Positions 1-12,097 of a stretch of DNA of 64,000 nucleotides are shown in pieces. How positions within the stretch are numbered: the first letter of the stretch is position 1; each line of letters begins with the position of its first letter. The notes under the pieces were generated by a model. It was not told the origin of the DNA and ran no database searches. It saw only the letters and a program-made list of their open reading frames with translations. Both the position numbers and the translations under genes were made by a program. Source of the stretch: Amylostereum areolatum (taxonomy: Eukaryota; Basidiomycota; Agaricomycetes; Russulales; Stereaceae); assembly GCA_012932865.1 (NCBI GenBank), contig SAXG01000006.1, positions 186,001 to 250,000 of the forward strand. Direction: 5' to 3'.

Positions 1-408
1 GTATTCGACACGGCGGCACGAACCTCAGCGTAAGGAGAATCGCTGAAGGAAGGTCAGAAGGCTGTAATGCACAGAACAAAACGAAACGTACTCGTTGTAC
101 TCCTCTTTCTGAAGCTCTGGCTTAGAACCGCGCCACGAGGACGAGACTTGCGACTCTGCGTCGATGTCGGTCGTGCCGTCGATATAACCAGAAGATGGGG
201 CGGGATAGCGACCCTTTTCTGAAGGCTCGGAAGAAGCGTCGTAATAGGTATCGGAAGCTGAGGTGCCATCCAAATCGTAGTTTGGATCGTTGAGGTGAAG
301 CAAGAGCTCGTCTTCGTCGACGTCTGTTGGCACATCGGGCAAAGACCTGCGATGCCTGAGCTCGGAGACGTCGTTGAGGGCACCCGGATCGGAGTAACGG
401 CTCGTCAT
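1..408 (-). CDS. OPT-family oligopeptide transporter, N-terminal fragment
   Basis: This is the 5' end of a gene running off the left edge. The likely start is the ATG at 408-406 (MTSRYSDPGA), followed by an acidic, disordered cytosolic head. A 49-bp intron is inferred, with donor GTACGT after KEEYN and acceptor CTTCAG near position 26. Splicing it joins the head to DDSPYAEVRAAVSN. That segment is the conserved entry block of fungal OPT transporters (DSPYxEVRAAV), just before the first membrane helix. OPT proteins are proton-coupled importers of small peptides, and in some cases of glutathione or metal chelates, at the plasma membrane. The membrane domain lies outside the window. An upstream in-frame extension exists, but the start at 408 gives a family-like head. 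Identification rests on a short block, so it is good but not certain. Confidence 0.7.
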
Positions 409-1001
409 GGTGTTGAGAAAGGCAGCGCAAGGCGGAGAGCGAGCCTGAGACGAGAGCGCGCGTTGGGGGCGGGATGTTGAAGAACAAGACCGAGAGCAGA
501 GAGCCTTATAGAGGGCGGGGAGGGCATGGTACGGAACTCGGTATGGAAGAGAAAAGAACTGAGCAAAGACAATTGGGAGAGGCGCCGATAGGCAAGACAC
601 GGAAATCAGAGGCGGGTGCGCGTGGAGATGACAAAAAGGCAGGGGTAACGGTTAGAATACGTGAAGAGACAGGCGGCAAGGCTAGGGCGGCGATGCTTTT
701 GTGTGTGCTCAAGTCGGAAAGTCGGACGGCGGCTGACGGCGGCTAAGTCGAGGCGCGGTCGATCCTATTGTTATTGTCTTGTCCCAGGCACCTCCCTCTC
801 GGCTCCTTCCGCTCCACGCCATGCCCCCGGTTTACGTTCCACCTCCAGATCTTATCTTCATTCTCTCGTCATCGTACACCCCAATCGCACGAATATCACG
901 TCGCCTCGCGTTTCTATCACGTCGTACCCTCACACGATGGCGATCCTACTCGATTCAAATATCCAGAACACACGCACAAGTCGTTACTCTCTCTATTCGC
1001 C
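409..1001. promoter_or_regulatory. Divergent intergenic region between OPT transporter and TauD-like dioxygenase
   Basis: This 593-bp stretch lies between two outward-facing genes and must hold both promoters. No convincing TATA box or known operator was picked out by eye. Small overlapping ORFs here look incidental. Confidence 0.55.
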
Positions 1002-2398
1002 ATGTCCACCACGCAAACAATTACCGAGTCCTACGCGACCCTCTCCCTCCGCCCTGCCGACGACCCCTCTCACGCGGACAAAAAGCAAGGATCTGGCGAG
1101 GCCCCGTACCCATACGCCCATCTTTTACCTCACTTCTCTCCGGCAACCTACCCGCCCTTGACTCCCTTCACCCACGTCGACCCCGGTTCGCGCGCGCTTG
1201 CCCATCCAGACACCCGATCGTTTCTCCGAAACGCGGAGAGCGTCGTCGAACTCACCCCGAACCTTGGCACCGAAGTACGAGGCGTCAATCTTACTAAACT
1301 CGACAACGATGCCAAAGACCAGCTCGCCCTTCTGGTATGCGCGCCCGCTTTCTCGTTACAATTGTAAACGATACCAGCGAGGTACAGGTTGCCAAGAGAG
1401 GTCTGGTCGTCTTCCGGGACCAACCCGATTTTATTAATAGCGGTCCCGAAGCCTACCTGGAATGGGGACGCTATTTTGGAAGGTGAGCATATTTTTCCTC
1501 CATATGTAATTTCTCATCACAGCGATAGGCTCCACATACATCCTACGTCTGGACATCCCAAGGATTACCCCCACCTGCATCTCGTATATAAGTCAGTCCA
1601 TTATAATCACGTCCAGGTCCTAGATTTCTAACAATACTTCGACCCTCGTAGGGATGCCAACAAGTCGTTCAACTTCGAGAGAAACGACAGCATCACCAGC
1701 ACTCTGTGGCATTCAGACGTTTCCTATGAGCTCCAGCCCCCTGGCCTAACCACGTTCTTCATTCTCGCGCGACCTTCCACTGGCGGCGATACGCTCTTCA
1801 CATCTCAAGTGTCCATCTTGAAGAAATTGTCTCCTCAGTTTGTCGCTTTCCTACGCACCTTGAAGGCCGTACACTCCGGAGTCGAGCAGGCTGAGTTCTC
1901 GAGGAAAGGAAACCGAGGGGCTATCGTCCGTCGGGAGCCGGTTGAGCATGTCCATCCCGTTGTCCGCGTCCATCCCGTCACGGGCGAAGAGGCTCTGTAC
2001 GTGAACAGACAGTTCACCCGGCGAATCGTCGGTCTCAAGCGTGAGGAATCAGGCACGTGCGCCCGCAATTGTAGTAGTTCGCTCCTGACGGACACCCGCG
2101 TTCCCGTCATTCTGCACAGAGAACATTCTGAACTTCTTGTACGACCACATCGATAAAAGCGGAGACAACCAGGCTCGGCTCAAGTGGAGCCCGAACACTG
2201 TCGCGCTCTGGGATAACCGTAACACGGCTCATGTGAGTGTCCCGTCACAAATGGCTTCTACCTAGTGCTCAACTTAGCTTCCCCTAGTCCGCGATCGTCG
2301 ACTACGGAGAGTCTCTCGAACGCCGCCACGGCGTGCGGATCACACCACAGGCTGAGCGGCCGATTCCTGCTCTCGAGAGTCTCAACCTAGACAATTGA
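1002..2398 (+). CDS. TauD/TfdA-like Fe(II)/2-oxoglutarate dioxygenase (taurine or sulfonate dioxygenase family)
   Basis: Six exons are modelled: 1002-1334, 1388-1482, 1529-1591, 1652-2052, 2120-2232 and 2288-2398, giving 371 residues with no frame conflict. The iron-binding HxD is in WHSDVSYE (exon 4), the distal His is in NRNTAH at the exon 5 end, and the 2OG-binding Arg region is RRHGVRITPQ near the C-terminus. Family blocks TLxPNLGTEVRGVNL and LHIHPTSGHP are also visible. Such enzymes oxidise taurine, other sulfonates or related compounds with 2-oxoglutarate and O2, often to release sulfite as a sulfur source; the exact substrate cannot be read here. Intron 4 is best modelled as GC-AG (2053-2119), because this keeps the conserved KREES segment; a GT donor 12 nt upstream would drop four residues in frame. 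The gene is divergent from a peptide transporter. Confidence 0.88.
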
Positions 2399-2864
2399 GA
2401 TGTTCCAGGACATCATGGTGGTGGAAGGATGAGTAAAACTTATAAGTAATTTGTATCCATCTAGCCAAAGAATGTGTATTTCTACGCAACGATGATTGAA
2501 CAGCGCCCCACCCGGCAGTGCCAAACTGGTGAAGATTCACATAAATACTCAGTACTGGATGGAGCCTTTTGTTGTAATTTATGGCCTGTAACATGTCTAA
2601 AAGATCCGCCCTGACGTCCAAGCGACGACTATACAGGGGGTTTGACAGAGAGCTGTACATGGCCATCAATTCGGATGTGGAATGACTTCTTATGATGCAT
2701 GTACACTCGAAGTTGTACACTTTGCTTTTGTCGTCGGATCAAAATGTTCGGGCATGTCGGACAAAGGCTGGCACAGGCCGCGAAGACCGAAGGCCTGCAG
2801 TGCTTTGACTTCAACACCACCGCACTCCGGCTACCTACTATTGAGTATACACCTTTCTCATGAA
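2399..2864. other. Intergenic region, TauD-like gene to ALG10
   Basis: This 466-bp stretch holds the 3' flank of the dioxygenase gene and the promoter side of ALG10. The ORFs crossing it on both strands have no recognisable content. Confidence 0.5.
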
Positions 2865-4686
2865 ATGTCGTCTCCCGGTGCGACGGCGTATGTGATATTT
2901 ACTGCCTTGTCGGTCGTGACGTTGAAAGAGCTCAATGCGGAGGTGACGGAGCCGTACATGGTGAGCAGACCATCAATTCTGCACCTTCTCGTTTGTCTCA
3001 CCCCGGCATACGTTCCCAGGACGAGCCTTTCCATGTCCCACAAGTGCAGGCATACTGCAATGGCGACTGGTCATATTGGGATCCCAAAATCACGACACCT
3101 CCCGGACTGTTCGTCCTCCTACGGCCTTCACGTTGCATGCTCTGAACTCGTCCCAACAGCTATGTGTACACTATGATCCTGAAGACGTTGTTCCTCTTCA
3201 AATGCAAGCTTCCGACTCTGCGTCTTGCGCCTCTCCTCACGCTGCTTCTGCTCCCGTTTGCCCTCACTCGGCTTATATGCTTCCACAAGCGGATTCGAAC
3301 ACCACCGTCGGCTTTCACGCCCACACTCGATGCTGTCGTCGCAGCCGCCTTCCCCATATCTTGGTTCTTCGGTCTTCTATATTATACTGAGGTCCCTGGA
3401 CTACTGTCCGTGGTCCTGACGATTGCTGCAGCTACCCAAGGAAATCACTGGCTCGCAGGCTTGGTGAGCAACAACCTCGAATGTATCCCCTCACGGGGGA
3501 CTCTAACCGATGTTAGGACCATAGTTAGGATTGGTCAGCTGTACGTTTAGGCAAACAAACGTTGTTTGGGTGCTATACGCGTACGCTGTAAGCCAGCTTA
3601 TGTACCTGCGGTTCCGCAGGCCGGCTCCAAATGAGGCGCCGCTGGCCAAATTATTCGACCCTCCAGCCCTCTCTGCGGCACCTTGTTAGTGGGTTTCACC
3701 GTCATTTTCATTCGGGTCTTACACGCGTTTCATTTTCAAGCGGACATCCTGCGGCTGATCGCGAGCGCCCCCAAGGTCCTTCCGGACATCCTTCCCGCCT
3801 TCTTGCCCTATGCGTCTGTGCTTTTGGCATTCGGAGTATTTGTGGTCTGGAATGGAGGCATCGTGCTCGGTATGTGTGTCTTTGCAAAATCGACTGAACG
3901 CGCTAACGACGTGTAACAGGGGACAAGTCAAACCACGTCCCTTCCTTGCACATACCTCAGCTCTACTATTTCATAGCGTTCTCCACGATGATAGGATGGC
4001 CTGTTCTGATAAGTGGAAAGGGCGGTGCACACAAACTGTTCAAAGAGGTCATGGCGAGGATGTTCGCCACACGGGGGTGCGTGTTAGCACACGCATCTGT
4101 TTCGGCGCGCTTGCTCATGAGTTCGATCAGACGTGTGTTGGTTACTTTGGTGCTTTCGGCGGTAATGGTGGCCACGGTTAAGCTCTTCACGTACGTATCT
4201 GCATTAAGGTGAGGTTGTCGTGTGATAGACTGAAGGACGCCTGCAGGATACATCACCCATTCTTGCTCTCGGACAATCGCCATTACACCTTCTATGTATG
4301 GCGTCGTATCTTCATGCTGCATCCCATCGTGCCGTACTTGTTTATCCCGGGGTACATCGCTTGTGCGTGGGCGTGGTTCTTGCGTGTTGGTAAGCATGTC
4401 CTATTGCCCTGTTTCTGTATGTTCTCCCTGACGGATTCCGGCAGGCGAGGAGCAGACGTTGTTGCAAACCCTTCTGCTTCCAGTGTGTACGCTCCCGATA
4501 TTGCTCCCGACTCCGCTCCTGGAACCGCGCTATTTCCTGGTGCCATACATTTTGATGCGCTCGCAGGTGGAGATGCCGACGTGGGCGTTGTTAACGGAGG
4601 GTGGATGGTACGCTGCGATCAATGCGGTGACGATGTGGGTATTTCTGAACATGGAGAGGGAGGGCGTCGGACGATTCATGTGGTAG
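2865..4686 (+). CDS. ALG10: Dolichyl-phosphate-glucose alpha-1,2-glucosyltransferase (ALG10/DIE2 family)
   Basis: Eight exons are modelled: 2865-2960, 3020-3108, 3160-3463, 3525-3684, 3741-3869, 3920-4190, 4247-4389 and 4445-4686. They sum to exactly 478 codons including stop, matching the family size. ALG10 adds the third and last glucose to the dolichol-linked Glc3Man9GlcNAc2 precursor in the ER lumen, which permits efficient transfer to proteins. Diagnostic blocks are [15 protein letters not shown] with [17 protein letters not shown] near the N-terminus, [12 protein letters not shown] in the middle, [33 protein letters not shown], and the C-terminal GRFMW. The rest is hydrophobic, consistent with about a dozen membrane spans. 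Several introns have weak acceptors, but every junction restores the family sequence. It lies downstream of the dioxygenase gene on the same strand with no functional link seen. Confidence 0.95.
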
Positions 4687-4933
4687 AAGAGGGTGGCGTA
4701 TATAAACTTGAAGCAGCAACGTTTCGATTGGAAGGTCATGTGCACCAGGCGAGGCGGGCACGAGATTGAACGCGGGGCAAATTTGGACGCGTCGTGCAAG
4801 AAGCGTGGGAGAAAATAACCGAAAGGGGAAGTGTGGCCTGGTTCGAGTTGGCGGAGTGAAGAGCTTTGTCTCAGTTGAATGCTTTCACGCTCTGCTCTCT
4901 TCCTCCCTTTCCTTTCCTTTCTCCGACGGCATC

Positions 4934-7127
4934 ATGCCTCCGCCCTCATCCTTCGCCTCTAACACCGTCTCTGCATCCTCCAAGTCTTCCACCACCAAGT
5001 CTTCTTCTCGCTATTCCCTCAACTTCGCCTCCGTCGGCAAGGCCCTCGCCGATGTAATCAACAACAAGGATACCCGCGAGACCGCCGCCGACAAAGCCTC
5101 GAAGAAGGGCAAGACTAGTGATCGCCGTCTCAGCGCCATCGTCGATAACAACACCGCGTCTCGCAGGAGCTCCATCGGCGCGCGGCCACCGTCGCGCGAT
5201 GTCACGTCGCCCGGCGCGACCATTACACGCGCCTCCCGTAGACAGTCCGCCATTGTCGCCGACGTACCTACTGGTGCTGTTTCCGAGGACGGCGTGCTCA
5301 AGAGTGCGACGTCTCCCGCCGCCAACGCTGCCACCGCCAGACGGGCGTCGTTACGCCCTCGCAACCCTGGCAACAACCTGAACCAGTCTGCCCTGCCCAA
5401 ATATCGGCCCCGGTCCGTCCTCGTTGAACCAAAGAAGCAGATATCCCCCCCTCGTGCAGGTACTCGCCGCCGCCATCTTAGCAGCTCGGACGACGAGAAG
5501 AACGACACAAAGGCGGAGGTCGTCCCCGCTGACGACAAGTCTACGCGTTCTATCACCCCTCCGCCGCAGCCTGCGTTGCAAACCAACATCGCTATCAGTA
5601 TCTCTCCTTCGACACCAGTGAGCAAGGTGAAGATACCATCTCGCAAAGGCACGTCCCCGTCTCGCAAAGGCGCAACACCGACCGGTAACGGTTCCCCCGC
5701 CCCTGGAACATCCAAATCCGCCAAGGCCGTGAAAGCTCCGCCGTCAGCCAACTCCGGTATTCCTCGCCCTCCCTCTTCCGCTTCTGCCTCATCTTCGAGC
5801 TCTGTGCATACTCCCCGAACCCCTCAGACACCCACGCCCAGCCATGCCAGAAATAAATCCTCGATCTCTCCAGGGAAAACGAACAGTCCCTTGCGCAATG
5901 CCCTACCACGCAGGGAAGACTCTCCCCTCGGCAAGTTCTCGAACAAGAAAACACCAGCGCGTCAGTCGAAACCTAAACCAGCGGCATCTCCTGCCGATTC
6001 CTTATTTACGGAAGGCAGTAGCATGGACAGCGTCAACGACGTCGAATTCATGCTTGGAGCCATGGTTTCACCCACTGCCCCTACTCCCGCGGTGCCGCGC
6101 ATACGCAAGGAAGGTAGACGTCTCCAGCTCCCCGAGACGCCCTCCCGCGGGAATAACGTCCTTCCAACGCGTGCCAATATGTCATACCTCTCCCCTCTGC
6201 CTCCGACGAGCGATCGTTCACCACGGCCCTGCTCGTCCTGCGCGGGCAGGGAACGATCGTGGGTCTCTCCTCTCATGGGACCAAATGGCCGCCATGGGTG
6301 ATTTGACCCTTGGGGAAGGTGAAGTGCAGAATATGCTCAATGACATTCCCGCGCCGTTTTCCGCCACGGCTTCCCCTACACCCAGCGTACTCGAACTGGA
6401 GGTACCAGACAGCCCTTCATTAAGCGCGCTTCCGTCTCCGGTCGGGTACACCTCTATCTCACAAATCCTTCTGCCCGATGTCACGCCCTCTCCCGCACCC
6501 ATCAAACAACATCGCATGAGCCCCGAGAGACTGCACGGCGACGCCTCGATGGTGACCATGTTGCGCCTCCAGCTCGCATCAATGGAGAACATCGCCAAAG
6601 AACGCCTGGGACAGATTCAGATATTAGAGACGCAGCTTGGCGCGGCGAAGAACATGCGTCTGCGCGACGCGGATGAACTTGCGGGGCAGGTCTCGACGCT
6701 GGAAGAGCAGATGCGCGCAGTGCTCGAGACACGGGATCGCATCTCGGAGGAACAGAACCAACAAATCTACTCCTTGGAAGAGCAGATCCAGCGCGCATCG
6801 GCGGCGCGCGAGTATGCCGTGCAGGAGGCTGTAAAGATGGCCGTCGCGGATGCCGCGCGACTGCAAGCGTCGGTGGTGGCGAAGGAGGGTCGCAAGTGGG
6901 AAGCAGCGCTCGTGGCGCGTGAGGCGTTTGCGCGGTGGGATATCGTGCGGGAGACGGCAGAGAGCGAGCTGGAGCTCGTCGCGTCGAGCCGCGAGATGTT
7001 AGATGTGTTGCTGGCCGGGCTGGACGCGAGCCAGCGACAGTTATGCATTACGGCCTCTGTATGAATGGTGAGGCTTATCCGTCCTTTCTCACCGAATTCT
7101 TGACTGACTATCCAGCGTGACCGTTAG
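4934..7127 (+). CDS. Serine/proline-rich protein with C-terminal coiled coil, unknown function
   Basis: The start at 4934 (MPPPSSFASN) opens a long Ser/Pro/Lys/Arg-rich, disordered N-terminal half of roughly 430 residues. After about 6250 the sequence becomes acidic and then a heptad-rich coiled coil (LRLQLASMENIAKERLGQIQ, then VSTLEEQMRAVLETRDRISE) up to 7058. A last intron with donor GTATGA and acceptor CCAG (7059-7115) would add a short end RDR. The two halves are in different frames. A 79-nt intron (6171-6249) with a weak GTGCCA donor would join them, or there is a single extra base near 6220; I cannot tell which. The layout (disordered arm plus coiled coil) suits a scaffold or cytoskeleton-linked protein, but no named domain is seen and no function is claimed. 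Confidence 0.65.
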
Positions 7128-7502
7128 TGATGATCTAGTATACGATCTCGACGACGTGAAGTACGAGGCTCGGATACCTCCCCTCCTTATCTATCCTCAC
7201 TCTCTTGTTGTGTTGCCGACGCCACATCTTGTTGCACACTGTACTACCACCGCATATTATCACGATGCTGTAACATATCCATATGTCCCTCCACTTTCCG
7301 TTTCATGGACTTGTCTTTTAATCATAGGCTACTTGGATGTAGACGGGAGGATGTCAGTGTCACTTAACCGCTACGCCTAAGTTAATTTTTATGCCGAAAC
7401 CTCAAACCCGATTGCAAAGCATTACAGAACTCGGACCCCGTATTAATTCACAAGCAGTTTACAAGGTATACAATATTGGATAGACAGACAGTAACATGTA
7501 AC
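7128..7502. other. Convergent intergenic region
   Basis: These 375 bases lie between two convergent genes and should hold both 3' ends and polyadenylation signals. Nothing else is recognised. Confidence 0.5.
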
Positions 7503-10500
7503 TTAGGCATACTCCTCCGTGGCCTCGATGCATGCGTCCAGGATGCATGCATGGTTATCATCCGGTGTTGCCTGCAGAATCCGATCTTGGATCGTTCGAC
7601 AGATCTTCTCAGCACTGTACGCAGAACAAAAACACTCATCAGCCCACGCGTCCGCGCTCGAAAGCGGTAGGTGCACTCACGCGACATCGGATCCGTACAC
7701 CCGCTTCACGCGGCAGGTGACCGAGTGCAATGTCATAGGCCAGCGGACGAGCGTGTCCGCGTCCAAAGCGAAGGAGATGCGTATCTTCCCCTTGACACGG
7801 GGAAGCAGCACGGTCGCGTGCGCATCGAGGCCTGTGATGCGCCCGTGCTCGTCCGCGGCCGAGGTGACGGTGAGTGGGTACTTGATCGCGAGGAACACGA
7901 ACTGAGTGCGTATTTGGGCACAACCTGACCAGAGATCCCCGAGGGCTTGTACGACCTGTTGTAGGTTTTTAGCAGCACGCTCCAGAGGATCGAACTATAA
8001 AGAGCTAGCTCACATGTCGAATGCTCATGTCCTGCTCCAACGACGCGAGGTGCTGCTCGGCCAGCCGCATGCTCAGTTCGGTCAGCTGCGGGAAGTCGTC
8101 CTTGAACTTCGTCGCCATATCTTTCGTCCGTACGACCCGAATCTCGTTGAGCACTGGGCGGAACTTCACGCATGGAACAATGATCTTGAACCGAGACGCA
8201 TACACGAAGGTGAATTGATCTGGGCTGATGATATCTCCTTCAGTGCGCCATAGGTGGAGCTCCTCCAAGGCGGTCAGTTCATCTGCAGACTCGTCAATAC
8301 AGGGTTTGGGGTAGGGGACAAAGAAGCCGTACCCTTCAATCGGAACATTTCCGCGCCTGTGCTATGCTTGTACTTATGAATGAGCTCCTGTGAATGCGCA
8401 AGGGAGCTAGCCAGTTCTTTCTTTTCGCGGTCGATCTCGTCCAGCTTTTCTTGCAGACGCTCAAGTTTGGCGCTGTTCTCGGCGACATCGGCACGGAATC
8501 CGTCAAGAGCGGCGCTATCATCATCGTCCTCGTCAAAGACAGTCGCGAAGGGGTAAAAACCGAGGGAACATACGATTGTTCGGCGATCGTGCCCTGGAGC
8601 TCTTTCAGGTAGTCCTGGTCGGAGCCTTCGATCTCGGCGACGATCGCTTGCTCTTGCTTGAGTTCCTTCATTGCCCGCCCGTATTCTTCCCGCAGAGCAG
8701 GTAACTGGCCCTGGGCCTCGCCAATGATGGATTCGAGCACTTTGGCATCCTACATACAGAACCCAATTATTTTCAGAACTGCAGAGTTGACCGAGTTGAG
8801 CATACCTCTGTGAGAGAGGTGAAGCCCCCTTCTCCGGTGGCGAGCAGCTGCTCTACCCATCGGAGCCTCCAAACGTACCATTGCTCTTTGGCTGTGGCAC
8901 GGTTGTTTTCGCGAATGAGCGTCAGTTGATGCTACCCAAGCCGATCAGTTCAGACCACTCGGCCAAATATTCTAACACAAGATACGCACCAGCAACTCTT
9001 CCTTCACTTCCTCGTCAGCAGCCGAGTACTCCCTGAACAACGAAGGAGTGCATTTGGACGCTTCCTCTTCTGCTTGCCTGTAGTTCTCCTTGCTGAGCTC
9101 AATATACTCTTGCAAGTCGCTGACAATACGGGCATAGAGCTCCAACTGCGGGACGTCCACGGACATCGCCACAACGTACAACGCTAGAGGGATGTCTTCT
9201 TCAGCGAGTGAGGACCTTCGGCGTCCAGATTGAAGCTGGGAAGGGTGGATGGTTGAACGTCGTGGCGCCTTTAGTTCGTCCATGAAGCGAATGCCGGTCA
9301 TGGTAAAGAACTGCTCGATAGATATTGGTGGCTGCACGAAACAAGGAGGTCAAGCCAGGGCAACATGATACATTAGAAAGGGAACACCAACCCCTTCGTC
9401 TTCATCTGCATAACTAGATGGCTGCACACCTGTCCGCCATAGCTCCGTCTGCTCCATAGGGTCCATTGTGCGAGACCCCATCCCATCCGACTGCCATGTC
9501 TGACCATCTGCTTCTGCCTGATTCCTGACAGGTGACTCGTCAAAGGAGACTCTCGGGGGAGCTCCAGGAGAGCGTCCAGGTGGAGGCCGCATGGGCGATC
9601 CTCTGACATATCCTGGAGAGTGTCGAAGCTGTTCTCTTTCCTGCTCTGTCGGCCGTTCTTCCGGTGGAGGCGAGTGTGGCTCATCATCGGGTGATGGTTC
9701 CTCTTCTGCAGGGGGGGATGGCGGTCGTCGATTGTCCGGCTCGAAAGCGGCACCCAACCCTGGGTTGACTTCGGTCACGCTACCAACGCTAGCCCTACCG
9801 AGTCCAGCACCGGCCTTTTTCTTCGGAGATCCAGGTTTGAGCGGATTTGGCAAACCAGTTCCGCCCACACTTTTCCGTTGTGCGAAATAACCAGACGGTC
9901 GTCTCATGCCAGACTGTGCTTGTGCGACGGATTGCAGCGGTTGATGTCGATGCTACAGGCTGCTCAGATGGTGAGGGCGACCTGGGTTTGGAAGTTGGAG
10001 GCTTTGTAGGATTCGGTCGAGGTATACCCGAGTCCGCAGAGTCAGGTGCCAGCCGTTTCTTGGGTTGGGGGAGATCGGTAGGAGGAGCGAATGCGGCCGT
10101 CCCGCCTTTACGAGGTGAGGACGGGCCCGGCGACTTGGACGGGGAAGGGGGGCGGATGGATTTCCGTGGTGCGGGTTTCGGTGCGGAGAAGACAGGCCCC
10201 GGTTTAGAAAACACTGGTCGGAAGGGGGCAGTGGTTAGTGGGGGATTGGGTTTGGACGATGATGGTGGGTTTGCAGGTGGAGGTTTGAAGACAGGTCTGA
10301 AAACGGGAGCAGGAGTCGTAGCAGGGGGGCTCGGTTTGGCGACAGGCTCGGGTTCGGGTTCGGGTTCGGGTTCAGGTTCAGGCTCGGACTCAGGTGGAGG
10401 CGGGGGCGGGATCTCAGGAGATACTGAGCGCGCGCTGAGTTCGTTCGGTAAATCATCGTCGTCGTGGCCTTGCCAGGCAGTAGTGAGGTCCATCGAACTG

Positions 10501-11694
10501 TACTCTGTACCGGCAAGACTTTGTCTCATGACGTGGGTAATGTTCAATGTTTGATCGGCCATATCCCCTATTCCCACCCAGGGAGCTATCGTTGGAACTG
10601 CTGAAGCTAGTCCTCCGTAAGGCCCAATGATTCTCTATAGGCTTGAAGTCTATTATGGGCCTCTGTGAGATCCATATCTTCTTCTTGGTCGTCCTCATCG
10701 CGATCCGAATGCGGTGCCTCAGTAGGGCGTGTCACCTGAGTGGGTCATGGCGCGGAGGGCGAGCCAGGCCTCGGATGGAGGCTCTGGTTTAGCGAAGTGA
10801 CTTGTTAAGAGGAACGGTGAACTCCATATGCTCGGTCTGCTCGACGGACATGTCATCCGCTGTAGTCTTCAGACATTTCCATGGAGCTGGAAATACCCTC
10901 CGCAGTCATTTCAGATGGGCCAGCGAATGTTCTTCTTCTGGAGGTGACTGAGGGACTTCGGCCAGGGGAGCTCGAGGAACGATGGACGACCTCCTGGCGG
11001 CACTTGACCTGCGTCGGGCGCTCATGGCCATGGTGAGCTCCATGTCGTCATCATCATCGAAATTGGCAACACCGCCGTCGACATCCTCGTCCTGAATGGC
11101 GGATTGATCGCTGTCGAGGAATCCCGGGGGTAGCGGAGAACTGAACTGAGGATCGTATTCAGAGTCAATGTCCATCTCGGCCTCCCCGAACTCGCTAAAG
11201 CGGGGCTTGTTTCGCATCGAGCTTCGCCGTCGAGACGAAGATGCGCCGGGGTAGTCATTCTCGTCGGTTAGGGTGGATGGGCCGGGCGTTGAGGGGTGAG
11301 GACCAGACGAAGGCTGCTTATCAGGGGAGCTATCCGATTTGCGTTCCTTCTCGAAAAGGCGTACATGAGCGTGGTTGGCGAAACTGACGCGTCTTCCGAG
11401 ACTTTTGCGGGTGGTGTTCTGAGAGTCTGTTTCGAGGGATGCAACGTCGAGAGTGTCATCAGGACTAGGTTTAAGGATGCTTTTCCGCGGACCCTGGAGA
11501 GGATGTAAGAAGGAGTGGGCGGAATGGGAGAAAATACGAACAAGAGATCGGCGGGCGCGAGCAGCAGGGCTTAGCTGTTTGAGTACTGCATCTCCAGGGG
11601 TTATACTATGCGGACGACGTTTGTGGCTTGGCCTGAAAGACTTTCCATGGTGCGGGACAGCAATTGACTTTCTGCGGGATGGTGAAGGGCCCAT
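7503..11694 (-). CDS. spc7: Kinetochore scaffold protein Spc7/KNL1
   Basis: KNL1/Spc7 is the outer-kinetochore scaffold that docks PP1 and, through phosphorylated MELT motifs, the Bub checkpoint proteins. The start is at 11694 (MGPSPSRRKS). The N-terminal exon shows the two PP1-docking motifs in the usual order, KSILK (residues 71-75) and RVSF (102-105), then a MELT motif in an acidic run (218-221). Further MELT-like sites (MEFT, MDLT) follow. The C-terminal part carries the Spc7 signature EQFFTMTGIRFMDEL (about 9250-9330), a coiled coil, and the C-terminal domain (GYGFFVPYPKPCI, SRFKIIVPCVKFRP). The last exons end with TEEYA and stop at 7503. A proline-rich linker with Glu-Pro repeats lies at about 10330-10410. 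The reading frame changes several times between about 10570 and 10930 without usable splice sites, so this copy is either misassembled there or damaged. Exon borders between 8300 and 9900 were not all resolved. Confidence 0.9.
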
Positions 11695-12097
11695 GAGGAA
11701 GAGAGAGAGCGGAGGATGGAAAGGGGGACAGGGACAGGGAAAAGGGAAACTAAGAGTAAGACGCGCGAGCGAGGACGCGTTGAAAGGGGGTCACGTGCGC
11801 GAGCCGCGTCGCGTCACGGTTGCGACCGATTCAATCATTCCGCTTTGAGAGGGAGCCCGCGTGTTTTCGCTGTGTGCACGATTCCTCACCGGTTATAAAA
11901 CGTATCCTATGAGAAGCCGAAGAGAGTGGAGGGGGAAAGGAAACTGCAACGGACGACTTAGTACTCGATAGGCTCGGGTTGAAGGTTGACTTGGGACGCA
12001 AGCGATCGATCCGGTATATTATCAAGATAATCCGGTCGGCCGTCAGGAAACGATGGCGTTGCCCAAACCAGACGCTGGGAGTCACGCACCTGAACAG
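11695..12097. promoter_or_regulatory. Divergent intergenic region between Spc7 and pyrophosphatase genes
   Basis: This 403-bp region separates two outward-facing genes. It must contain both promoters, but no specific element was identified. Confidence 0.5.

Noticed and set aside
1592..1651. Reading the TauD exon 3 frame straight through to a longer product
   Set aside because: It loses the KDANKSFNFERND segment. The GTCAGT donor and CTCGTAG acceptor restore it in frame.
3581..3666. 86-nt intron in ALG10 (GTACGC to CTCCAG)
   Set aside because: It would delete a coding stretch ([13 protein letters not shown]) that looks genuine. The 3685-3740 intron fixes the frame without this loss.
5011..5751. 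246-codon minus-strand frame
   Set aside because: It is the mirror of the Ser/Arg-rich coding exon on the plus strand.
10330..10410. GGTTCG hexamer repeat resembling the GGTTCAG arrays of the MITEs
   Set aside because: It encodes Glu-Pro repeats in the Spc7 linker. There are no TAGTG/CACTA ends or target duplications nearby, so the likeness is probably chance.
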